From contig JAUXGG010000002.1 of assembly GCA_030622265.1 (NCBI GenBank), positions 1 through 22,003 on the forward strand: DNA of 22,003 bases, in the 5' to 3' direction. Position 1 is the stretch's first letter, and every line of letters begins with the position of its first letter. The stretch comes from Candidatus Eiseniibacteriota bacterium (GTDB lineage Bacteria > Arandabacterota > Arandabacteria > Arandabacterales > Arandabacteraceae). Of this stretch, positions 10,101 through 16,448 are shown one piece after another. The notes under the pieces were generated by a model. The model ran no database searches. It was given only the letters and a program-made list of their open reading frames with translations, and had not been told where the DNA came from. A program made the position numbers and the translations under genes.

Positions 10101-10133
10101 AGTGATGGCCTTGGGATATTCAGCACGGAATAG
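4113..10133 (+). CDS. Giant outer-membrane protein: DUF11, Cna-B-like, OmpA-like domain and C-terminal beta-barrel
   Basis: A 2006-aa protein. A very long n-region (residues 1-70) precedes the hydrophobic signal segment (73-90; cleavage near ALA, residue 93). Then come the shared TEIPNTALAIYDF module (97-125), further beta-rich sequence, a DUF11 module (about 432-560), a Cna-B / carboxypeptidase-regulatory-like domain (567-671) with the triplet C576-x2-C579-x2-C582, another DUF11-like module (675-796), and an OmpA-like peptidoglycan-binding domain (806-923). That domain has GHTD at 848-851, the LARARSV helix with R873, and NRRVE. From about 1229 to the end the sequence shows alternating aromatic and polar strands (for example FYALFGDYSTG, GPFLRLRLKV) typical of an outer-membrane barrel. 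Having the OmpA-like domain before the barrel is the reverse of classical OmpA. It probably sits in the outer membrane, tied to peptidoglycan, as anchor or export partner of the neighbouring DUF11 proteins (inference). AGGAGG at the upstream stop serves the ATG. Confidence 0.85.
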   Translation: MKSVLWPLLKAGLSRIGHLARSDGLGPVQDTAEAGNRLIDRLAGSFRDRPIGLFLKGVRPVISNCGRRVAQPIAITVVTLFTGLMLMCGGALAVPPGTEIPNTALAIYDFGGMVEIESPSNMVVIITTGPRTPSTLEFMHYAPGCPDAELVKVPITYFSTTGTEAGPFVPIPPPGLMSDPVPPVPGAAVALKSTDCFRPGEPIFLRLTDLDQNSDPHTAETVLVGVTVCHTVESELLRLTETGTGTGVFAGYIEFISDQPATANNGTVTVHYEHKILAEYTDGSDGSDISRSASWTNTTGIAFDTSTGLPVNGVAITLIDVDTGLPVTVHGIDGHSLYPSTVVTGERVIDSSGREYGPQAGAFRFPFPEPGTQRLKVVPPEGYSAPSTVPTEVIQTLPGAPFSIVEPASRGGSFVVKCRFSTRIDIPIDPAGTELFLTKAADREWVTVGDFVGFSLKVENTSPGPFGKVMLRDRLPPGFAYQAGSTTIDGTGAPDPEIASDGRMLEFLVGSLSSNSTSRVRYVTEAAAGVVPGPAVNTAVAADTSGIISNTARARVRVIEDPLTARSLIVGSVTACDSCATCDSAEAGLAGVRIMLEDGTYTLTDRRGMFHFQAVRPGVHVVQLDPASLPPAYTVVSCERNSRFAGRPYSRFVDLEAGTMWRADFHIAPKPRLAGEVGLELASIVRGDVTDYLIRLSGSAVPVGNLRVQVMLPDGVTYVDGSSDLDGLPIDDPSVVSNVLTYRLGDAGAGWEQDLSFSGGVSRYSEPGELTTRALLTFDSPTQTDQRTPVAENVIRIEDTRSSAEHSFTMRPHFATLSAELGQEDRQELDEVIDRLETSEVTLVEADGHTDSRRIRERSQHLFADNYALSLARARSVGDYLARGFGLDPSRVEAEGKGPDEPVAGNETVEGRALNRRVEALVTAKEANGERILEPTRARDRVVANTLGTRGGEEPDSPEEETQATAVMPDYSETWLASAEPGLEWLWPETGFYPSIPSLKIVIKHRPGNRLVLFLNGGEVDPLNFDKTLEGESGEVALSRWSGIDLEEGDNHFRLAVRDDGGKTRTIERTIHYSGPPVRAELVREVSRLSANGMDSPVIAVRLVDSYDCPARTGVVGAYSVDPPHLSLEEFDTYQRFPLSGMDKRKPQYTVGSDGIALIELQPTAMSGEATVRFNFVDGEQEMRVWLEPEARDWILVGLAEGTLGYNTVSTNMEDIEPGDVEDEFHEDGRVAFYAKGRIKGSWLLTMAYDTERYGTGAGRGFFQTVDPAAYYTLYGDATQQYYDSPSGEHLYLRLERREFYALFGDYSTGLTITELSRYSRTFTGIKSELRTGPYAFNLYAAETGQAFIRDEIRGDGTSGLYRLSHRGVIFNSEKVMLETRDRFRSELIVSSRRLMRHLDYDIDLEAGTLFFREPVPSKDEDLNHIFIVIDYESEEESAEAHTYGGRGAVLLGGQAVELGATYVHEGEAGGEGDLAGVDARLRVGAAGELRVEFAATRVETGEDEVDGTAYLGEYRHRWGGGDYRFYVRELDRRFGLGQQNAGEIGTRKFGIDAMHRFNHLFWVDGLAYRHYNLVTDAVRDVGEARLNFSSDRYALRAGFRYASDELDGGTKTRSDQLTIGATCKLFSSSLRLRLDHHQSVGGRNANPDYPTCTIVGSDYDIGRNVMAFAEYEVTQGDHADTQASRFGLKATPWTGARVNSSLKRRFNEAGTRVFANLGLRQTWCFHDRWCVDASIDHSRMVKYPDSPAFNENVPPASGADNDFVAVSTGLAYREPTWSATSRLEWRRADQEEKWTLIANTFGEPREDLGFSVGGRLLRASRDDGLDRIAGDIRLGLAVRPSGSRWTVLDRLDLRTERCRGNGSYSDRRQIVNNLNTNYRVTGQDQVAFQYGSKYTGQDIGASHFTGYTDIIGLELRHDLSERWDVGLRGSRLHSWNSSTSDYGAGLSVGYNVVTNTWISLGYNIIGFRDKDFSDGNYTAQGPFLRLRLKVDQETLSDGLGIFSTE

Positions 10134-12858
10134 GGGAATGGCAGGTGTAATGGGCATGCTTAACTTGATGAGACGGAAGGCGCCTATCCTCCCATTGAGC
10201 CATCTGGTCCTGGGCCTCTCGCTGCTGGCATCGGTATCTGTTACAAGCATCACCTATGGGGCACCTGACCCTGCCTGGTCTGTACAATCTGAGCAGGCGG
10301 ACTGCTACGGGCCGGCTGAACAGGGAAGTGCAGGCTGTGACGATTACGCAAACGACATTTACGAGACCATCGACTATGTAAACCCTCCGTCGGAGTATGC
10401 GGCAACCTCCGATATACAGTACGTCCGCGGGGGCTTTGACGCCGACTACTTCTACGTCGAATACGAATTCATGGGAGACTACGATCCTGATGCGTCACCC
10501 ACTCACGAGATTGTAATCGAGATTGAGGTCGATCCAACCGCTGAGAGTCACCGCGGCGACTACTATGTCGGGGTGTATCAGAAAGTCGAATTCAATTCGG
10601 CTAATTGGGTCGATGCATACCTCGATGGGGGATACGAGATATACCGGGATTCCAACAACGATGTCGGAGGCGCCAGTCCTCTGACCTCTGATTATGGAGG
10701 AGCTCAGGGCGACGGTTATGAAACATCTGTCACCCAGGGAACTGATGACGTGTGGTGCCGAGTGGTGAGCGGCAACTTCCAGTTGGCAGTCAATAAAGGC
10801 GCTATCGGCAATCCCACCAATATTCACGTTAGAGCGTGGTCCAGGCAGTCTGCCGGCCTATCCAGAGATAGTTTATACTTCCACGATCAGAACGATACGT
10901 CGGATGTCCTCCAGATCGACAACGCGTGTGGGCTGGGAACGTATGAATGGCTGGGTATCGGTGAAGTTGTAACGGTTTCCGGCACAGTCTACCACGACAT
11001 CAACGCCAATGGCGTGTTTGACCCAGGCGAACTGGGTATAGGGAGAGGGTGGGTCAAGTTGATCTCCGGCGGTTACGCGTTCGCGGTGACCGAACCCGAT
11101 CCCGATAGCGGAATCTACAGCTTCCCCTCCGTATCTAACGGAAGTTACTTCCTTATACTCGACGATAACGATCTGCTTTCCGACACGACACCGACGGAAC
11201 CGGCCTACTGGCTATTCTGGAATCCTGCGGGTGGATCTCTGAATGTTACTGTTGCCGGGTCTGACGTCAGCGCTCAGGACTTAGGCCTGGTCTTTGACTA
11301 CGACCCGTCCACCGACTGCCTGTGCGGATACGACAATGGCAGGTACACCGAGAGAACCATAACCGTGGACGGGGACATGTCCGACTGGGGTCCCGTGGTG
11401 ACCGACATGGACAACAATGCGTGCGACGGAGCAAGCACAGACGATCTGGATTATCCGGTCCAGTCCACCGGGCGTAACCTGATACACGCCGCCGCTTGCT
11501 ACGACGACACCTATTTCTCCATGTATACCAGGCGCGTGGGCAGCAGCAAGAACACCCAGACGTTCGTGTACTATGCCGATACCAACAACGATGGATTCAT
11601 GGAATACGGTGAAACCGCAATCGTGGCCCAGTGGAAAGGAAACAAGGGGACGGTAACGCTTGGCCTCTATGGTTATGACGACCTCGGAACCGGGCCCCAC
11701 GCGCTTCTCGATGAGAACGGCTATTCTGATGGCTATAGCATGCCCGGCAACCTCTTCTTGATCCAAACACTGCCTGACGAGTCGGGCATGGGTGCCACGG
11801 AAGGTGATGGCGCGGGGGTTGAAATGGAGTGGAGCATTCTATGGTCTGACATGGGGCTTTCAGCAGGTAGCGCCATGAGGTGGCACATCTCGAGCACAAA
11901 CGCGAATCCCGGGAGTGCGGGCCTGGGCGCCCAGATCGACGACAACCTGGGTGGTTGCGGTGGTGCCTGTGCTGGATCGAACCAGTTTGGTGATGTGGAG
12001 CCTGGGCCGAAATCGATCACGCCTGGCTCGTTCTCATATCTTTTCCATCAGATCAAAAACACGGGCAACGGGGTCGATGCCTTTGATCTGGAATCCACAA
12101 ATACGGGGGACTTCGGGGTTGTGTCCTATGCGTACCATATTGATTTGGGTGTGGTGGGGGTCTATGAGGATGGCACAGATACGCTGCTCACTGATACCAG
12201 TGGGTCGGGGGTTCGTGATACGGGGGATATGGGAAGCGGGGACACAATCCATGTCATCATCGTAGTCGAGTTGCCGCCACCTCCCTTAAGCGGGACGGTC
12301 TACGTGACAACAACGGCGACATCCAACTTCATGCCGGGCTGTGGAGGTACAACTGAACCGGCCTCCGGCTATATCACTGATATCCTGACTTTCATTCCTC
12401 CCGATATTGCAGTGGTGAAGACGGTGGATGTGGTTGCCGATCCTGTTAACGGGACCACCAATCCCAAGGCCATTCCCGGTGCCAGTTTAGACTACCTCAT
12501 CCAGGCGGCCAACACGGGTGAGGGTGTGGTGGATAGTAACACTGTCGCTATTGGCGACTCAATCCCCCAGGACGCGAAGCTCTACGTAGGCGATCTCGGA
12601 GTGGCCGGCTCAGGCCCGATCGAGTTTGTGGACGGGCCTACACCGAGCGGGCTGGCATACGCGTTCATCAGCCTGGACAGTGTGATCGATGACGTGACCT
12701 TCTTCGATTCGCTCGGCGAGTATGTTCCTTCACCCGATGGTGATGGCTACGACAGTGCAGTTGTTGCCATCGAAGTCAACCCCAAAGGCCAGTTCGATGC
12801 CGCAGGTGGTGGCAGCAACCCGAGCTTCTCCGTCCGTTTCCGTATCCGGGTGAAATGA
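10102..12858 (+). CDS. Large secreted multidomain protein: CBM9-like, SdrD/Cna-B-like and DUF11 modules
   Basis: A 918-aa exported protein. The signal peptide follows a charged LMRRK segment (LVLGLSLLASVSV, cleavage near TYG-APD). Residues about 97-265 form a first beta-sandwich with aromatic- and Asp-rich strands. Residues 292-355 are an SdrD/Cna-B-like module (SGTVYHDINANGVFDPGE). About 420-555 is CBM9-like (TVDGDMSDWG). An NTGN-type module starts at about 653, and a C-terminal DUF11 module covers about 768-918 (KAIPGASLDYLIQAANTG). EF-hand-like loops at D299-x-N-x-N-G-x-x-D307 and D493-x-N-x-D-G-x-x-E501 suggest calcium binding. The GTG at 10102, or ATG 10105, lies behind AGGAG (10090-10094) and overlaps the barrel gene by 32 bp, so translation is probably coupled. 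Later ATGs at 10138 and 10150 are possible starts. It is probably the largest surface-exposed or carbohydrate-binding component of the locus (inference). Confidence 0.82.
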   Translation: MMALGYSARNRGMAGVMGMLNLMRRKAPILPLSHLVLGLSLLASVSVTSITYGAPDPAWSVQSEQADCYGPAEQGSAGCDDYANDIYETIDYVNPPSEYAATSDIQYVRGGFDADYFYVEYEFMGDYDPDASPTHEIVIEIEVDPTAESHRGDYYVGVYQKVEFNSANWVDAYLDGGYEIYRDSNNDVGGASPLTSDYGGAQGDGYETSVTQGTDDVWCRVVSGNFQLAVNKGAIGNPTNIHVRAWSRQSAGLSRDSLYFHDQNDTSDVLQIDNACGLGTYEWLGIGEVVTVSGTVYHDINANGVFDPGELGIGRGWVKLISGGYAFAVTEPDPDSGIYSFPSVSNGSYFLILDDNDLLSDTTPTEPAYWLFWNPAGGSLNVTVAGSDVSAQDLGLVFDYDPSTDCLCGYDNGRYTERTITVDGDMSDWGPVVTDMDNNACDGASTDDLDYPVQSTGRNLIHAAACYDDTYFSMYTRRVGSSKNTQTFVYYADTNNDGFMEYGETAIVAQWKGNKGTVTLGLYGYDDLGTGPHALLDENGYSDGYSMPGNLFLIQTLPDESGMGATEGDGAGVEMEWSILWSDMGLSAGSAMRWHISSTNANPGSAGLGAQIDDNLGGCGGACAGSNQFGDVEPGPKSITPGSFSYLFHQIKNTGNGVDAFDLESTNTGDFGVVSYAYHIDLGVVGVYEDGTDTLLTDTSGSGVRDTGDMGSGDTIHVIIVVELPPPPLSGTVYVTTTATSNFMPGCGGTTEPASGYITDILTFIPPDIAVVKTVDVVADPVNGTTNPKAIPGASLDYLIQAANTGEGVVDSNTVAIGDSIPQDAKLYVGDLGVAGSGPIEFVDGPTPSGLAYAFISLDSVIDDVTFFDSLGEYVPSPDGDGYDSAVVAIEVNPKGQFDAAGGGSNPSFSVRFRIRVK

Positions 12859-12890
12859 CAAAGCACGGCCATTTCTGTTCGAGTCCGGAC

Positions 12891-12920
12891 TTGACGGATT
12901 TCCCCCTCTTCGTGTAGCAT
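12891..12920 (+). promoter_or_regulatory. Candidate sigma-70 promoter of the histone-fold gene
   Basis: TTGACG (12891-12896) is followed after 18 bases by TAGCAT (12915-12920), giving 5/6 and 4/6 matches to the -35 and -10 consensus. It lies in the gap after the DUF11 locus and about 45 bp before the histone gene start, which suggests independent transcription of that gene. Confidence 0.5.
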
Positions 12921-12950
12921 GGTCGCGTGACAGCCAAGCGGGTTTCAACA

Positions 12951-12957
12951 AAGGAGG
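12951..12957 (+). promoter_or_regulatory. Strong ribosome binding site of the histone-fold gene
   Basis: AAGGAGG lies seven bases before ATG 12965: a full consensus at optimal spacing, suggesting high expression as expected of an abundant chromatin protein. Confidence 0.75.
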
Positions 12958-12964
12958 AGTAAAC

Positions 12965-13150
12965 ATGGCTGAAGACGCTCTGGTGGTTGTGTCCAAGCTC
13001 AAGGCATATGTCCGTTGGGCCGCCGGCATGAACACGTCGGGCAATGTTGCCCCCAAGCTTTCAGCGATTGTCCGGACCCTCTGCGACCGGGCGATTGAAA
13101 ATGCCAAGGCCGATGGTCGCAAGACCATCATGGACAGGGATTTCGAATAA
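12965..13150 (+). CDS. Bacterial histone-fold protein, single domain (Bd0055/HMf type)
   Basis: A 61-aa protein that is one histone fold with no tails. It starts with a helix (LVVVSKLKAYVRWA), then the loop GMNTSGNVAPKL, a long central helix (LSAIVRTLCDRAIENAKAD), and the diagnostic GRKTI...RD motif at residues 51-59. In archaeal HMf histones and in the bacterial histone Bd0055 of Bdellovibrio, the Arg and the following Asp (here R52 and D59) form the clamp that orders the last loop and helix, and Lys/Thr of the motif lie near the DNA. Length and motif order match the one-domain bacterial histones. It should dimerise and bind DNA as a nucleoid protein; whether it bends, coats or wraps DNA cannot be read from the sequence. 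It appears to have its own promoter and a consensus RBS, and stands between the envelope locus and a truncated secreted gene, with no obvious functional link to either. Confidence 0.85.
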   Translation: MAEDALVVVSKLKAYVRWAAGMNTSGNVAPKLSAIVRTLCDRAIENAKADGRKTIMDRDFE

Positions 13151-13265
13151 ACCAGGCTTTTCTTGGAACAGGAGGGGCGGGTGCACCGACTGGGAGATGT
13201 GCTTGTCTCTTTCTGTTCTAGGTTATGCAAGTCTCACCCGGAGCCGGGTAATCTGTTACGGATTT

Positions 13266-13280
13266 GTGTCGCCTCGACAC
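13266..13280 (+). other. Short hairpin in the gap after the histone gene
   Basis: GTGTCG (13266-13271) pairs exactly with CGACAC (13275-13280) around a three-base loop. An ACCCGG/CCGGGT dyad lies just upstream, near 13239-13252. Neither is followed by a T-run, so termination is only a possibility. Confidence 0.25.
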
Positions 13281-13328
13281 ACCTGTGAGCATTCCGCTCC
13301 AGGTCTACCCCTGCAATTGGAGAACGTG

Positions 13329-13568
13329 ATGCGTGAGAGCAGAAGCATTTCCGTGGCCTTGCTTGCCCTGGCGTTTGCCCTGTTTGCTTTGCACTCTCCG
13401 GCGCAAGCCCGGGAGGAAGCTCTTGATGATACCGTCAAGTGCATAGCGGCCATCAAGTGCAATTGCGGGATCAAGATCGACGGTATCATCGATGAGTCCA
13501 TATGGGACAGCGCCCCGCTGAAGAGTCATCTTGATACTGCCAATCATCCGGTGTATAATAATGGGTAA
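13329..13568 (+). pseudogene. Truncated secreted CBM9-like protein (signal peptide plus start of domain)
   Basis: A 79-codon reading frame. ATG 13329 lies shortly after a GGAG, and residues 1-26 form a good signal peptide (VALLALAFALFALHSPAQA). The remainder starts the CBM9-like pattern of secreted carbohydrate-binding or DUF5916-type proteins: IKIDGIIDESIWDSAPL, where family members have 'IDGxIDExxWxxA'. The frame then stops at TAA 13566-13568, after about 50 mature residues, while the domain normally needs 150 or more. I found no continuation in the other two frames, because the next gene begins within 20 bp. It is best read as a 5' remnant left by a deletion that fused it to the phosphoesterase gene. 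A functional small secreted peptide is possible but less likely. Confidence 0.55.
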
Positions 13569-13587
13569 GCTGATCTGGAGTTTCACA

Positions 13588-14772
13588 ATGAGCGATGTTG
13601 CGGAAGACCTTGCCCGGATCTATAAAGATCTACTGCGCCCGACTGCTGCCGCACGTATCAGGGTTGCAGTCTTGGTCCTTTTCCTGTCTATCCTTTGCAA
13701 CTCCGGATGCGCCTTCTTCAACGATGAGGGCGAATCTGACATCATCATCGCTGTAAATCTCTCGGACCGGATTGATCCAATATTCGTATTTGCGGTGATT
13801 GCCGATCCCCACATACCGGACTCAAGGATGTTCCCGCCTCAGGACGATTACCGCTATCTGAAGGCCATGTCTGTGGCCGAAGACCTGCTGGAAGTCCACG
13901 TGCAGGATATCAACTCTCACTCACAGGACGTGGATTTCACTCTGGTACTGGGTGATATCTCTGACAAGGGCAAGGCCTGGGAGCTTAACAGGGCGGCTGC
14001 AATACTGAACGAACTCGATGCGCCTTACTATCCCGTGGTGGGCAACCACGATAATTTCCAGGACGACAACAAGCAGGCCTGGAAGGACGCCTTCGGGCGT
14101 GACAGCACCAGCTATATCTTCATCTGGGAGGGATTCAAGTTCATTGTGATTGATCCTACTCTTGACCCCTATGATCCCCCGGATCACACGGTCAGGTTCG
14201 ATGAGGATTTGCGGGATTGGGTGAGAAGCGAATTGGAGGATGACCCCGAAATGCCTACCTTCCTGGTGGGACACTATCCTCTGCTCAACAGGTGCTGGAG
14301 CGCCGAATTCCGAGTATTTGAGCGTGTCGGGCAGACATGCCTGGCAGCTGAAGATGACCATATCACCGAGGATCCCCCTGTTTCCGAAAGGGGCTACCCC
14401 GATCCCGAGCACCTCAACTACTACAGGGTCTATCAGGGTGGGAGAGAGCTGAGGGAGGTTCTCGAGGACTATGGCAATGTGATAGCGTCTCTGAACGGCC
14501 ATGTTCATGCCAACCGTGCGGAGGAGCATAACGGCATAACCTATATCGATGTCGCGGCCACTCTGGTCGGTTCACCCTGCATAAGGTACTTCTATGTATA
14601 CTCGAACAGGGTTGAGGTTGATTTCGAATACATATCCGACGGCAGCCTCTTAAGCCATGTACGCAGCCTGTGCCCCAACTGCCTGAGGTGCTCCTATCCG
14701 GATAGGGTGTGTGGCTTCATAGGCGGTCGGCTGGAGGACAGGAGATTCACCGTTTGGGTTGGTCAGCGGTGA
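13588..14772 (+). CDS. Calcineurin-like metallophosphoesterase, probable lipoprotein
   Basis: A 394-aa protein with all the metal-binding motifs of the calcineurin-like phosphoesterase superfamily: D73-x-H75 (IADPHIPDS), G122-D-I-S-D (LGDISDKG), G152-N-H-D (VVGNHDN), G228-H (LVGHYP) and G304-H-V-H307 (NGHVHANR). It should use a two-metal centre to hydrolyse a phosphomonoester or diester; the substrate cannot be told. The N-terminus has about 24 residues, then a hydrophobic segment ending LCNSGC with Cys41, an imperfect lipobox, so an envelope lipoprotein is likely. The C-terminus carries an unusual Cys cluster (CPNCLRC, then C375). ATG 13588 is chosen because GGAG precedes it by seven bases; in-frame upstream starts at 13531 and 13561 lie inside or beside the truncated gene. 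No terminator was recognised; the 268-bp gap to the convergent cyclase gene holds nothing recognisable. Confidence 0.88.
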   Translation: MSDVAEDLARIYKDLLRPTAAARIRVAVLVLFLSILCNSGCAFFNDEGESDIIIAVNLSDRIDPIFVFAVIADPHIPDSRMFPPQDDYRYLKAMSVAEDLLEVHVQDINSHSQDVDFTLVLGDISDKGKAWELNRAAAILNELDAPYYPVVGNHDNFQDDNKQAWKDAFGRDSTSYIFIWEGFKFIVIDPTLDPYDPPDHTVRFDEDLRDWVRSELEDDPEMPTFLVGHYPLLNRCWSAEFRVFERVGQTCLAAEDDHITEDPPVSERGYPDPEHLNYYRVYQGGRELREVLEDYGNVIASLNGHVHANRAEEHNGITYIDVAATLVGSPCIRYFYVYSNRVEVDFEYISDGSLLSHVRSLCPNCLRCSYPDRVCGFIGGRLEDRRFTVWVGQR

Positions 14773-15040
14773 TGGCGGAAGGCGATCGTTAGTCATCGCA
14801 TTCCTGGCGGGGGAGTAAAGAGCCGAAGCCTTTCCGGTGGGCCATCTCAATCGGAGAACTGGGTCCGATCGTGAAGCGTACCGTCGAGTGCACCGGTGTA
14901 GACAGCTCGGTCCAATGCGACTCGTGGAGAGTTGAAGAGACCATTATGTGGCTTCCCTGTGCCTCAGGAAGATGCTTTCCGGGGAATCATTGTCGGCTCC
15001 GCAGTCTATCAGATGGATGCAAAGCTAATGATCCTCTTGT

Positions 15041-16384
15041 TCAGTCCAGCAAGGTCATCTTGCGTGAGAGGCTCTTGTCCCCGGCCTTGAGGACCGAGAA
15101 GAAGATCCCGGGGGATACGGGATTGCCGCCATCATCGATTCCGTCCCAGACGACTTCATGATCTCCCGGTGCGACCCTGGAGTCGATCAAGGTCCTCACC
15201 AGCCTTCCTTGGACATCATGGATGGTCAGGCTGACACTGCGGCTCTCCTGTCCTCCGGGGATTGTGAAGCGGATCGTGGTTGCCGGTCGGAAGGGGTTGG
15301 GCTGATTCTGGTGCAGCATGGCCGCCGGGGCTTCCCGGCCGTCCTGGATTCCTGCAATCTCGACATACATGATCCAGGCAGTCGAGTCCGAGAGTATTCC
15401 GTCGGTTACCTTGACTTCCACTGTATCTATCGTTGAAACCGTGCCGGTGTATTCAAACGAAGTATCCTGGGCGGAACCATCGACGACGCCATTCACGCTC
15501 CAGATGTATTCGAGCGAGTCGGTCGGGTCCTGGTCAGTGGCGCTCACTGCCAGAGTGACAGGGGTATCGATATATGCGCAGACCGGGGACCTCGGACTGC
15601 TGGCCACGATCTCAGGCCGATAGTCGAGCGGATCCACCCAGATCTCATAAAGATCGGGCCAATACTTCCCGGTCACGTAAAGGTGAACGCTGTCGGGCTC
15701 AAAAGCTATGCCGTTAAGCGGCCCCGGGGGTGACGCGCCTCCAATGCCCGTAAGGTCCAGCCAGGCAACTACCTCGCCCGAGGCGGGCTCGATCACGGCG
15801 ATCAGGTCGGAGTAAAGGATGTTGGCGTATATGAATCCCCTGACCAACTCCATCTCATTGATCCGGGTGACGGGGACGCCGTCGGCCGTCACATTGACAC
15901 TGCCGATCTGCTCGAAAGTCACCGGATCCAGGTGATAGAGCATGTCCGAGCCGTCACTCATGATAAGGCTGGTGTCATCGTGGGTCAGGCCCCAACCGTC
16001 GGTCGGGTAATTGAAAGTGTCGATCAGGTCGAATTCCTCGTGTTCGACATAGACGAATCCCACATAGTTTTTCCAGGTAATCTGATAGATGAGAGTGTCG
16101 CGAATGGTCACGCCTTCGCCGAAGTAGGAGCTGTTAAGGTGATGAATCTTTACCACCGAGCCTGTCTCGGGCACCACTTTCCGGAGCGAGGAGCTACCGT
16201 AAAGGCCGGTACCCTCATACAGGTAGCCGTCCTTATAGTAGAGTCCCTGGGTAAAAGCCCCGGCATCATGCGGGTAGGTGTTTATGAGATCGTAGCCATA
16301 GACCGGGACATCCGCCGACGCCTTTGTGGGAAGTGTAAGGCACACCGCCGTCGACAGGACCAGCACAATAGCCATCTTTCGCAC
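15041..16384 (-). CDS. Secreted glutaminyl-peptide cyclotransferase with FlgD/type IX-like C-terminal sorting domain
   Basis: A 447-aa protein. It catalyses cyclisation of N-terminal glutamine to pyroglutamate with release of ammonia. The signal peptide is residues 1-24 (AIVLVLSTAVCLTLP, cleavage after KASA). Residues about 27-251 form the plant/bacterial-type cyclase beta-propeller (Glu_cyclase_2): FTQGLYYKDG, YFGEGVT, DGWGLTHD, INEMELVRGFIYAN, LNGIAF and VTGKYWPDLYEIW are all present. An Ig/PKD-like domain follows (258-343). The end (358-447) is a FlgD-like / type IX-like sorting domain with LHQNQPNPFRP, a pattern of FCB-group bacteria that directs outer-membrane translocation or surface attachment. 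The start is GTG 16384, with AGGAGG five bases upstream; the frame extends upstream to 16495, but the extension lacks signal character. It is transcribed alone, convergent to the phosphoesterase gene. Confidence 0.9.
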   Translation of the reverse strand: MRKMAIVLVLSTAVCLTLPTKASADVPVYGYDLINTYPHDAGAFTQGLYYKDGYLYEGTGLYGSSSLRKVVPETGSVVKIHHLNSSYFGEGVTIRDTLIYQITWKNYVGFVYVEHEEFDLIDTFNYPTDGWGLTHDDTSLIMSDGSDMLYHLDPVTFEQIGSVNVTADGVPVTRINEMELVRGFIYANILYSDLIAVIEPASGEVVAWLDLTGIGGASPPGPLNGIAFEPDSVHLYVTGKYWPDLYEIWVDPLDYRPEIVASSPRSPVCAYIDTPVTLAVSATDQDPTDSLEYIWSVNGVVDGSAQDTSFEYTGTVSTIDTVEVKVTDGILSDSTAWIMYVEIAGIQDGREAPAAMLHQNQPNPFRPATTIRFTIPGGQESRSVSLTIHDVQGRLVRTLIDSRVAPGDHEVVWDGIDDGGNPVSPGIFFSVLKAGDKSLSRKMTLLD

Positions 16385-16389
16385 TGCCG

Positions 16390-16395
16390 CCTCCT
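16390..16395 (-). promoter_or_regulatory. Ribosome binding site deciding the GTG start of the cyclase
   Basis: AGGAGG on the minus strand lies five bases before GTG 16384, which leads straight into the signal peptide. It excludes the longer upstream frame starting at 16495. Confidence 0.7.
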
Positions 16396-16448
16396 GACAG
16401 GGATGTACCAGGCCGAACATGGCCCCCTCGTACAGAGGACTTATCTTC

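Noticed and set aside
14871..15161. 96-aa plus-strand frame overlapping the end of the cyclase gene
   Set aside because: No RBS, no recognisable pattern, and its second half is antisense to a certain gene.
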